This document shows, in pieces, positions 18,416 to 24,834 of a stretch of DNA of 28,257 nt (its first letter is position 1; each line of letters starts with the position of its first letter). The translations under genes and the position numbers were made by a program. The DNA is from an uncultured Sphingomonas sp. (GTDB lineage Bacteria; Pseudomonadota; Alphaproteobacteria; Sphingomonadales; Sphingomonadaceae), in contig NZ_CAKTFO010000029.1 in assembly GCF_934560975.1 (NCBI RefSeq), positions 1 through 28,257 on the forward strand, written 5' to 3'. The notes beneath the pieces were generated by a model. It was not told the DNA's origin, did no database searches, and saw nothing but the letters and a program-made list of their open reading frames with translations.

Positions 18416-19246
18416 TCAGGCCGGCTGGTGCGGCAGGTCGAGGCCCCCGGGGCTGGACGTGAAGATCTCGCACCCGTCCTCGGTGATACCGATCGAATGT
18501 TCGAACTGCGCCGACAGCGACCGGTCGCGGGTCACCGCCGTCCAGCCGTCGTCCAGCACCTTCACGTCGGGACGGCCGATGTTGATCATCGGCTCGATCG
18601 TGAAGAACATGCCGGGCTTCAACTCCGGCCCCGTGCCCGGCTTGCCGACATGCACCACTTCCGGCGCATCGTGGAACAGCCGGCCGACGCCATGGCCGCA
18701 GAAGTCGCGCACCACGCCATAACGATGCTTTTCGGCATGGCTCTGGATCGCATGGCCGATGTCGCCCAGGCGCGCGCCGGGCCTGGCCGCGGCGATGCCC
18801 AGCATCAGGCATTCATAAGTCACCTCGACCAGCTTCTTCGCCTTCAGCGGCACGTCACCGGCCAGGTAGGTGCGGTTGCTGTCTCCATGCCAGCCGTCCA
18901 GCAAGGGCGTGACGTCGACATTGACGATGTCGCCGTCCTTGATCGTCTTGGGCCCCGGAATGCCGTGGCACACGACATGGTTCACGCTGACGCAACTGCT
19001 GTGCGTGTAGCCGCGATAGTTCAAGGTCGCCGGCACCGCACCGCCCGCCAGCGTCATGTCGTAGACGAGGCGGTCAATCTCCTCCGTGGTCACGCCGGGG
19101 CGGATGTGCGTGGCCAGTTCGTCCAGGATCTCCGCCGCAAGACGGCCGGCGCGGCGCATCCCCTCGAACCCGTCGGGGCCGTAGAGCTTGATCGCGCCGG
19201 TGCGCGTGACGGAATCGCCTGCCGAGATCGTCTGATACTGAACCAT
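18416..19246 (-). CDS. map: Methionine aminopeptidase, type I
   Basis: Removes the N-terminal methionine from new proteins; a di-metal cytoplasmic hydrolase. Counting from the ATG at 19246 the protein has 276 residues. The ligand set is complete: D111 and D122 (VNVDVTPLLDGWHGD), H185 (CGHGVGRLFHDAPEV), E218 (TIEPM) and E249 (QFEHSIGIT). The substrate-side histidine is H94 in NHVVCHGIP. Another ATG three codons upstream (19255) is equally possible, and the more distant N-terminal extension is proline/alanine-rich and unlikely. No good ribosome-binding site precedes either ATG. It is divergent from cobS. Confidence 0.95.
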   Translation of the reverse strand: MVQYQTISAGDSVTRTGAIKLYGPDGFEGMRRAGRLAAEILDELATHIRPGVTTEEIDRLVYDMTLAGGAVPATLNYRGYTHSSCVSVNHVVCHGIPGPKTIKDGDIVNVDVTPLLDGWHGDSNRTYLAGDVPLKAKKLVEVTYECLMLGIAAARPGARLGDIGHAIQSHAEKHRYGVVRDFCGHGVGRLFHDAPEVVHVGKPGTGPELKPGMFFTIEPMINIGRPDVKVLDDGWTAVTRDRSLSAQFEHSIGITEDGCEIFTSSPGGLDLPHQPA

Positions 19247-19400
19247 CCGCGCCATATAGGCCGATGCGGCATGGTTTGCGAGGGCGCGACGTCCTGCCCC
19301 GGCAGTCGCCCTTGCGGGAGAAGGTTGCGACGAACCGCGCACCTGCCTAGGCACCTTCCATGACCGCGCGGCGTTACCCCGCGCTCATGGGAATGCGTTG

Positions 19401-20405
19401 ATGACCGATCTGCCGAACAGCCTGCCCGACAGCCGTAGCCATACGGTGATGGATGCGCCCGACCAGATGCGGAAGGTGCGCGACCTGTTCGGGATCGATT
19501 CGGACATGGAGGTGCCCGCTTTTTCCGAAGCGGACGAGCGCGTGCCCGATCTGGATCCCACCTATGTGTTCGATCCGGACACCACGCTCGCCATCTGCGC
19601 CGGTTTTTCCCACAATCGCCGGGTGATGATCCAGGGCTATCACGGCACCGGCAAGTCGAGCCACATCGAACAGGTGGCGGCGCGGCTCAACTGGCCGCTG
19701 ATCCGCGTCAACCTGGACGCGCATATCAGCCGCATCGACCTGATCGGCCGCGACGCGATCGTGCTGCGCGACGGCGCGCAGGTGACGGAATTCCGTGAAG
19801 GCCTGCTGCCCTGGGCGTTGCAGACGCCGTCCGCCCTCGTGTTCGACGAATATGATGCCGGCCGCCCCGACGTGATGTTCGTGATCCAGCGCGTGCTGGA
19901 GACGGAGGGCAAGCTGACCCTGCTCGACCAGAATCGCGTCATCCGCCCCAACCCCTATTTCCGCCTGTTCGCCACCGCCAATACGGTCGGCCTCGGCGAC
20001 ACGACCGGGCTCTATCACGGCACCCAGCAGATCAATCAGGGGCAGATGGACCGCTGGAACATCGTGGTCACGCTCAACTACCTGCCCGCCGCGACCGAGG
20101 CGCAGATCGTGCTCGCCAAGTCGGGCGAATATGACAAGCCCGACGGCAAGAAGCAGGTCGACAACATGGTCAAGGTCGCGGAACTGACGCGCCAAGGCTT
20201 CATGGCGGGTGACATTTCCACGGTGATGAGCCCGCGGACGGTCATTTCCTGGGCGCAGAACACGTTGATCATGGGCGACGTGGGCTTCGCCTTCCGCTTG
20301 TCCTTCCTCAACAAGTGCGACGAGGCGGAGCGACCGCTGGTGGCGGAATATTACCAGCGCGTGTTCGGCAAGGATCTGCCCGAAAGCATCGTCGGCAGGG
20401 CCTGA
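19401..20405 (+). CDS. cobS: Cobaltochelatase subunit CobS (AAA+ ATPase)
   Basis: AAA+ motor subunit of the aerobic cobalt chelatase, which with CobT and CobN inserts cobalt into hydrogenobyrinic acid a,c-diamide. The 334-residue protein has the N-terminal CobS region (DLFGIDSDMEVPAFSEADERVPDLD), Walker A GYHGTGKSS (79-87), Walker B ALVFDEYDAG and a sensor-like LFATANTVGLGD. These match CobS rather than magnesium chelatase BchI. I start at the ATG; a TTG immediately before it is in frame. Its TGA shares one base with the cobT ATG, so the two are co-translated. Confidence 0.93.
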   Translation: MTDLPNSLPDSRSHTVMDAPDQMRKVRDLFGIDSDMEVPAFSEADERVPDLDPTYVFDPDTTLAICAGFSHNRRVMIQGYHGTGKSSHIEQVAARLNWPLIRVNLDAHISRIDLIGRDAIVLRDGAQVTEFREGLLPWALQTPSALVFDEYDAGRPDVMFVIQRVLETEGKLTLLDQNRVIRPNPYFRLFATANTVGLGDTTGLYHGTQQINQGQMDRWNIVVTLNYLPAATEAQIVLAKSGEYDKPDGKKQVDNMVKVAELTRQGFMAGDISTVMSPRTVISWAQNTLIMGDVGFAFRLSFLNKCDEAERPLVAEYYQRVFGKDLPESIVGRA

Positions 20406-22234
20406 TGGCCGAGCAGTCGCCCCTGGACGCCTTCCGGCAGGTGCTGGCCGGCACCGCGCGCGCAATGGCGCACGTGCCGGACCTCGACGTCTCCTTCACC
20501 ACGGAGGCGCCGTCTGCCTCGCTGAAGCAGCTGCGCGTGCCGATGCCCGGCCGCGCCCTGCCGCCGGAGCAGGTGGCCGAGGCGCGCGGCTTTGCCGATG
20601 CCTTTGCGCTGCGCGAACGCCACCATGACGCTCGCCTCCATGCCCGTGGCGCGCCCGCCGACGCAACGGCGCGCGCCGTGTTCGACGCGGTGGAGCAGGC
20701 GCGGGTGGAGGCGCTGGGCAGCCGCGCGATGGCGGGCGTGCGCGCCAACCTGGCCCATGCGCTGGACCTGCGGCTGCGGTCCGACCCGCTGACCCGCGCG
20801 CGGACGCAGGCCGAAGTGCCGCTCGCCTCCGCGCTCAACCTGATCGTGCGCGAACGGCTGACCGGGGAGGCGCCGCCCAAGGCCGCCGAGGGCGGGCTGG
20901 CGCTGGTGCGCGGGTGGATCGAGGAGAAAGCCGGCGCGGACCTGGACGGGCTGCACCGCGCGCTGGACGACCAGGCCGGCTTTGCCCGGCTCGCCTCGCG
21001 CCTGCTGGAAGACCTGGAGCTGATCGAGGCCCAGCCCGAGCAGAACGAGCCGCAGGAACCCTCCGACGAGGAGAATCAGGAGCAGGACCAGGGCGACGAA
21101 GGCGAGGACGACGAGGACGAACAGTCCAGCGCCGAGGCCGAGGGGCAGGTGGACGTCCGCTCCGAAGAGGGCGCCAGCAGCGACGAGCAGGGCGAAACCC
21201 GCGAAAGCGAGGACGGCGAGTTTGACGGCGACGGCCAGGAAAGCGACGAGGGCGAGGACGGCGTCCAGCCCGCGCGCCCCAACCACCCGCCGTCGCCCGG
21301 CCCGTCGATTCAGGACTACAAGATCTTCACCACCCGCTTTGACGAAGTGGTGAGCGCGGGTGAGCTGTGCGACGACGACGAGTTGACCCGGCTGCGGGCC
21401 TATCTCGACCAGCAACTCGTCCACCTCCAGGGGGCGGTGACCAAGCTCGCCAACCGTCTCCAGCGGCGGCTGATGGCGCAACAGAACCGGTCGTGGGACT
21501 TCGATCAGGAAGAAGGGCTGCTCGACGCCGCGCGGCTGGCGCGGGTGGTGGTGAGCCCCGCCCACTCGCTGTCCTACAAGATCGAGCGCGAGGCCGAGTT
21601 TCGCGACACGATCGTCACGTTGCTGATCGACAATTCCGGCTCCATGCGCGGCCGGCCGATCTCCATCGCCGCCATCTCCGCCGACATCCTGGCGCGTACG
21701 CTGGAACGTGTCGGGGTGAAGACGGAGATATTGGGCTTTACCACCCGCGCCTGGAAGGGCGGGCAGACGCGCGAGGCCTGGCTCCAGGCCGGCCGCCCGC
21801 AGACGCCGGGGCGGCTCAACGACCTGCGCCACATCGTCTACAAGCATGCCGACGATCCCTATCGCCGAGCGCGCCGCAATCTCGGCCTGATGATGCGCGA
21901 GGGCCTGCTGAAGGAGAATATCGACGGCGAGGCGCTGTTGTGGGCGCACAGCCGCCTGATCGCGCGGCCGGAGGATCGCCGCATCCTGATGGTCATCTCC
22001 GACGGCGCACCGGTCGATGATTCGACCCTGTCGGTCAATTCTGGTGCCTATCTGGAACGCCATCTGCGTCAGGTGATCGGCTGGATTGAGACTCGCTCGC
22101 CGGTGGAATTGGTGGCGATCGGGATCGGTCACGACGTCACCCGCTATTACCAGCGCGCCGTGACCATCATGGATGCCGAGCAGTTGGGCGGCACGATGGT
22201 GGAGCAGCTCGCCGGCCTGTTCGACCTGCGATAG
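20405..22234 (+). CDS. cobT: Cobaltochelatase subunit CobT
   Basis: Partner of CobS in the cobalt chelatase, 609 residues. The N-terminal CobT domain covers about residues 1-205. A very acidic, low-complexity linker (about 207-300, runs of Glu, Asp, Gln and Ser) follows, typical of CobT and BchD subunits. The C-terminal von Willebrand A domain carries the metal-ion site DNSGSM (409-414), with later conserved SDGAPVDDST. The ATG at 20405 overlaps the cobS stop. Longer upstream readings lie inside cobS. CobN, the large catalytic subunit, is not in this window. Confidence 0.93.
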   Translation: MAEQSPLDAFRQVLAGTARAMAHVPDLDVSFTTEAPSASLKQLRVPMPGRALPPEQVAEARGFADAFALRERHHDARLHARGAPADATARAVFDAVEQARVEALGSRAMAGVRANLAHALDLRLRSDPLTRARTQAEVPLASALNLIVRERLTGEAPPKAAEGGLALVRGWIEEKAGADLDGLHRALDDQAGFARLASRLLEDLELIEAQPEQNEPQEPSDEENQEQDQGDEGEDDEDEQSSAEAEGQVDVRSEEGASSDEQGETRESEDGEFDGDGQESDEGEDGVQPARPNHPPSPGPSIQDYKIFTTRFDEVVSAGELCDDDELTRLRAYLDQQLVHLQGAVTKLANRLQRRLMAQQNRSWDFDQEEGLLDAARLARVVVSPAHSLSYKIEREAEFRDTIVTLLIDNSGSMRGRPISIAAISADILARTLERVGVKTEILGFTTRAWKGGQTREAWLQAGRPQTPGRLNDLRHIVYKHADDPYRRARRNLGLMMREGLLKENIDGEALLWAHSRLIARPEDRRILMVISDGAPVDDSTLSVNSGAYLERHLRQVIGWIETRSPVELVAIGIGHDVTRYYQRAVTIMDAEQLGGTMVEQLAGLFDLR

Positions 22235-22501
22235 CGAGGCGATGAACCGCCCCGCGAGGGTCGGCTTGAGGATGGCGATGCCGGCTGCACCACGAAAAGC
22301 GGCCTCAGCGATAGCGATGCTGGATCGCAACCTGAGAATAAGAGCGCCCGCTGCCTGAGACCAGCACGCACTCCTGCGTCACACCTCCGGGGCTCGATCC
22401 CCCAGTCCAGCTCATAGGAGGGCCGTGCTCCCGCGAAGGCGGGAGCGCAGGATGCAGCGTCAGCTAACCGGGCCCAGCGGTTGGCTCGGCCTCGCACCCG
22501 C
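22235..22501. other. 267-base intergenic region between cobT and the glycine-zipper gene
   Basis: The longest gene-free stretch. It contains the palindromic repeat at 22427-22446 and, on the minus strand from 22415 to 22305, a short open reading of 36 codons with protein-like character (discussed as a finding). No convincing promoter, terminator or RNA gene was recognised. Confidence 0.6.
22427..22446 (+). repeat. Palindromic repeat copy downstream of cobT
   Basis: Arms GCTCCCGC and GCGGGAGC with the GAAG loop, identical over 20 bases to the copy at 17957-17976 and in the same orientation. It lies between the converging cobT and glycine-zipper genes. Confidence 0.75.
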
Positions 22502-22948
22502 TCAGCAATCGCGGTCGATCGCCCGGCCGGCCAGGGCGCCGACTCCGGCGCCGACCAGCGCGCCCGCGGTCCGGTCGCCATAGCGGCCGACGACCGTGTC
22601 GCCGAGCAGGCCGCCCGCAATCGCGCCGATGATGGTGCCGCCAGTGCCCTTGTCGCAGCGACGCCCGTAATCGGAACGCCGGTAGCCGCGACCATAGCCT
22701 CGCCCGCGACGATCATCGCCGCGACCATAGCCACGGTCTTGGTCGCGATAGCCGCCCCGGTCGTAACCGCGCCGTTCATATCCGGTACGATCATAGCCGC
22801 CACCATAAGGCCGGCCATAGCGATCGCCATCGTAGCGACCGCCATAATAAGCGTGGCCGCCGCCATATTCCGCCGAAGCGGCCGACGGGGCCAGGCCGGC
22901 TACCGCGACCAGGGCCGCGGCAGCGATCTTGAGCGTCTTGGTAAGCAT
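22502..22948 (-). CDS. Exported glycine-zipper protein with a Tyr/Gly/Arg-rich region
   Basis: A 148-residue protein with a Sec signal (MLTKTLKIAAAALVAVAGL ... ASA, cleavage after about residue 26). A low-complexity region of about 70 residues made of GGY, GYD and RGYGR-like units follows. The end is a glycine-zipper pair (GTIIGAIAGGLLGDTVVGRYGDRTAGALVGAGVGALAGRAIDRDC), as in 17-kDa-antigen/SlyB-type envelope proteins. There is no lipobox; two cysteines are present (CDKGTGG and the C-terminal residue), which might form a disulfide. It is likely periplasmic or outer-membrane associated; function unknown. GAGGAG precedes the ATG by seven bases. It lies downstream of rpmB on the same strand. Confidence 0.85.
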   Translation of the reverse strand: MLTKTLKIAAAALVAVAGLAPSAASAEYGGGHAYYGGRYDGDRYGRPYGGGYDRTGYERRGYDRGGYRDQDRGYGRGDDRRGRGYGRGYRRSDYGRRCDKGTGGTIIGAIAGGLLGDTVVGRYGDRTAGALVGAGVGALAGRAIDRDC

Positions 22949-22995
22949 CGCAACTCTCCTCGACCGCGCGGGTGGTGCGCCGTCGAGGATGGGTC

Positions 22996-23008
22996 TGCGC
23001 CAGCGGCG
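22996..23008. repeat. Small GC hairpin between rpmB and the glycine-zipper gene
   Basis: GCGCC-AGC-GGCGC, 5-base arms, in the 114-base gap. It may contribute to ending rpmB transcription, but no T-run follows and the stem is short. Confidence 0.25.
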
Positions 23009-23062
23009 CTGAGGCGATGCTGAATGAGGTCGTTAGCCGCCGTTAAGCTGGGCGGCAAAGCG

Positions 23063-23350
23063 TCACGCGGCTGCGGACGCCTTCTCGATCTCACGCTTCA
23101 GGCGACGGGCGCGCAGCGACAGCGAGTCCGACTTGGCCTTGATCAGCCAATTGTCGAGGCCGCCGACATGCTCGACCGAACGCAGGCCGTGGGTGGAAAC
23201 GCGCAGGCGCACCCCCCTGCCAAGCGAATCGGAGATCAGCGTCACATTCTGCAGATTCGGCAGAAAGGTCCGCTTGGTCTTGTTGTTGGCGTGGCTCACA
23301 TTGTGGCCCACCTGCCGGCCCTTGCCGGTCAGTTCGCAAATACGCGCCAT
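23063..23350 (-). CDS. rpmB: 50S ribosomal protein L28
   Basis: Large-subunit ribosomal protein of 95 residues. It starts MARICELTGKGRQVGHNVSHANNKTKRTFLPN, the family signature, and ends in a basic helix (LSLRARRLKREIEKA). Only one cysteine (C5) is present, so this is the form without a zinc ribbon. A weak AGGA precedes the ATG. A good promoter lies upstream at 23391-23419. Confidence 0.97.
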   Translation of the reverse strand: MARICELTGKGRQVGHNVSHANNKTKRTFLPNLQNVTLISDSLGRGVRLRVSTHGLRSVEHVGGLDNWLIKAKSDSLSLRARRLKREIEKASAAA

Positions 23351-23390
23351 GCGCCTGATTCCTGATATTCAAAGGTCTGGAAAGAGCGCG

Positions 23391-23419
23391 CGGATAGCGG
23401 GCACCGCCCTTGCCGTCAA
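23391..23419 (-). promoter_or_regulatory. Candidate housekeeping promoter for rpmB
   Basis: On the minus strand TTGACG (23419-23414), a 17-base spacer, and TATCCG (23396-23391). The strong TTGAC element and spacing are typical of alphaproteobacterial sigma-70 promoters. The leader to the rpmB ATG would be about 34 bases. Confidence 0.55.
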
Positions 23420-23440
23420 GGGACGCCGCCTGTTCTGCAT

Positions 23441-23465
23441 GAAACCGACGGCGATGCCCCACGTT
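23441..23465 (+). promoter_or_regulatory. Candidate EcfG general-stress promoter
   Basis: GAAAC (23441-23445), 16 bases, CGTT (23462-23465), one mismatch from GGAAC-N16-CGTT. The expected transcription start is about 27 bases before the ATG at 23499. The downstream pair includes a YqaE/Pmp3 protein, a family often stress-induced. Confidence 0.42.
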
Positions 23466-23498
23466 GATCCGCGAGACTCAACAGAGGGATATTCCACG

Positions 23499-23756
23499 AT
23501 GCGCGCACTTGTAACTGTTCTGGCGATTGTCGTTATCATTGGAATCATCGCCCTCGCCACCGGCTTCATCAGCCTGAGCGGCAAGGGCGGCCAGTTGCCC
23601 AAGGTCGCGGTGGAAGGTGGCCGACTGCCGACCGTGGGCGCGGATGTGGGCGACATCGACCTCGGCACCAAGAACACCACCATCGAGGTGCCGGACGTCG
23701 AGACCAAGAAGAAGACGGTCGAGGTGCCGACCCTGTCGGTCGAGAAGGCGCGGTGA
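23499..23756 (+). CDS. Small membrane-anchored protein of unknown function
   Basis: An 85-residue protein with one N-terminal hydrophobic helix (ALVTVLAIVVIIGIIALATGFISL). An outside tail of about 55 residues follows, with alternating valine-containing short strands (LPKVAVEGGRLPTVGADVGDIDLG, then TTIEVPDVETKKKTVEVPTLSVEKAR). The helix has no typical signal cleavage site, so it is probably an anchor. GAGGGA lies about ten bases before the ATG. A GTGA overlap couples it to the YqaE-like gene. I do not recognise a named family; similar small proteins are, as far as I recall, common in sphingomonads. Confidence 0.75.
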   Translation: MRALVTVLAIVVIIGIIALATGFISLSGKGGQLPKVAVEGGRLPTVGADVGDIDLGTKNTTIEVPDVETKKKTVEVPTLSVEKAR

Positions 23757-23950
23757 GCGTGGAGGGACGCCCGACCCTAGCCGAGATCGTCGCGGCGGTG
23801 TTGCTGCCGCCGCTTGCGGTCTTCCTGCGGCGCGGTCTGGGGATGGAATTCTGGATCGCCACCGCGTTGACGTTGATCTGGTGGGTTCCGGGCGTGATCT
23901 ACGCCTTTGTGGTCCTGTACCGCCCCAACCTGATCTCGCGCCGGGCATAA
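23753..23950 (+). CDS. YqaE/Pmp3 family small membrane protein
   Basis: A 65-residue protein with two hydrophobic segments and the family hallmark LLPPLAVFLRRGLGMEFWIATALTLIWWVPGVIYAF, matching the Pmp3/YqaE pattern (LLPP.GVFL..G, then the PG.I.A helix). Members are inner-membrane proteolipids linked to salt, osmotic and membrane-potential stress in bacteria, fungi and plants. The GTG start overlaps the upstream stop. A polar C-terminus (RPNLISRRA) extends beyond the second helix. Predicted co-expression with the upstream 85-residue protein. Confidence 0.88.
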   Translation: MSVEGRPTLAEIVAAVLLPPLAVFLRRGLGMEFWIATALTLIWWVPGVIYAFVVLYRPNLISRRA

Positions 23951-23970
23951 GGCCCCGCTAGAGGGGGAGC

Positions 23971-24423
23971 GTGGCCTTCCCGCTCCCCTCCCCCATGCGC
24001 CACGCGCTCGCGCTCGCCGATGCGGCGGCGCTGGCGGGCGAGGTGCCGGTCGGTGCGGTGATCATGCGCGGCGGCGAGGTTCTCGCCACATCCGCCAATG
24101 CGATGATCGGCGGCACGGACCCGACGGCCCATGCGGAGATCGTCGCGATCCGGCGCGCGGCGGAACGGCTCGGCAGCCCGCGGCTCGACGGGTGCGACCT
24201 GTGGGTCACGCTGGAACCCTGCGCGATGTGCGCCGGGGCGATCGTCCATGCCCGGCTGGCCCGCGTCTATTTCGCGGCGGACGATCCAAAAGGCGGCGCG
24301 GTGCTGCACGGGCCGCGCCTGTTTCACCAGCCGACCTGCCACCATCGGCCCGACGTCTATCCGGGCATCGGCGCGCAAGCGGCCGCGCGCCAGCTGCGGG
24401 ACTTCTTCGCCGCGCGGCGCTAG
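23971..24423 (+). CDS. tadA: tRNA-specific adenosine deaminase
   Basis: Deaminates A34 to inosine in tRNA-Arg(ACG), an essential step for decoding. The 150-residue zinc enzyme has H54 and the proton-shuttle E56 in TAHAEIVAIRRA, and the zinc cysteines C84 and C87 in LEPCAMCAGAIVHARL. EVPVGAVI and DPKGGAVLHG further support TadA. The GTG at 23971 is preceded by a GAGGGGG stretch; an ATG eight codons later is the alternative but lacks a ribosome-binding site. It lies 20 bases after the YqaE-like gene. Its TAG stop shares CTAG with the stop of the converging receiver gene. Confidence 0.94.
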   Translation: MAFPLPSPMRHALALADAAALAGEVPVGAVIMRGGEVLATSANAMIGGTDPTAHAEIVAIRRAAERLGSPRLDGCDLWVTLEPCAMCAGAIVHARLARVYFAADDPKGGAVLHGPRLFHQPTCHHRPDVYPGIGAQAAARQLRDFFAARR

Positions 24424-24809
24424 TTCAGCATGATGCGGCTATTGTCCCGCGCGATCAGCCGGCCGATCGCGTCGAACAACTTGTTCATCGCCACGGGTTT
24501 CAGGATCACCTCGTCCGCGCCCTGATCGATACAGTCGCGGCAGATGTCGAGCGCGGTGTCGGCGGTGACCACGATCACCGGCACGGTCGCTTTCTCGTCG
24601 TCGCGCGCGCGGATGTGGCGGATCGCCGTCAGCCCGTCCATGCCGGGCATGCGCAGGTCCATGAGGACGATGTCATACTGACCCTCCTCGATCATGCGCA
24701 GGCCGGTTTCCGCGTCCGCGGCCTCATCCATGTCAGCGCCCGCGACGGTGAGCATGTCGCGAACCACGCGCCGGTTCATGGCGTCGTCTTCAACGAACAG
24801 GATGTTCAC
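24420..24809 (-). CDS. Stand-alone response regulator receiver (CheY-like)
   Basis: A 129-residue single receiver domain with no output domain. The acidic pocket D8/D9, phospho-acceptor D51 (LMDLRMPGMDG), T82 (VVTAD) and K104 (LKP) are all intact, so it should be phosphorylated. The GTG start at 24809 is preceded by GGGGAG nine bases upstream and opens directly into NILFVEDD; longer readings enter the kinase gene. It lies 25 bases after the kinase stop, so it is almost certainly co-transcribed and the likely phosphate recipient. Output must be by protein-protein contact. DICRDCIDQGADEVILKP contains two cysteines near the end of the domain. Confidence 0.9.
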   Translation of the reverse strand: MNILFVEDDAMNRRVVRDMLTVAGADMDEAADAETGLRMIEEGQYDIVLMDLRMPGMDGLTAIRHIRARDDEKATVPVIVVTADTALDICRDCIDQGADEVILKPVAMNKLFDAIGRLIARDNSRIMLN

Positions 24810-24834
24810 GTGCGACAACTCCCCGCATGGCCGG

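Noticed and set aside
19310..19353. CCCTTGCGGGAGAAGG and TGCCTAGGCA palindromic stretches in the map/cobS gap as terminator, operator or B12 riboswitch
   Set aside because: The first is a common GC-rich intergenic pattern with poor pairing here, the second only 10 bases. No B12-box sequence is seen.
20351..22330. A 659-codon minus-strand open reading frame opposite cobT, including a hydrophobic leucine/valine run
   Set aside because: The hydrophobic run is the reverse of the acidic GAG/GAC codons in the CobT linker, so it is a coding artefact.
22385..22400. A T-arm-like element (GGGG-CTCGATC-CCCC) suggesting a tRNA fragment
   Set aside because: No acceptor, D-arm or anticodon arm can be paired around it.
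23035..23048. TTAG-N6-TTAA near the end of rpmB as a CtrA box
   Set aside because: Spacing is six rather than seven and one half-site is imperfect.
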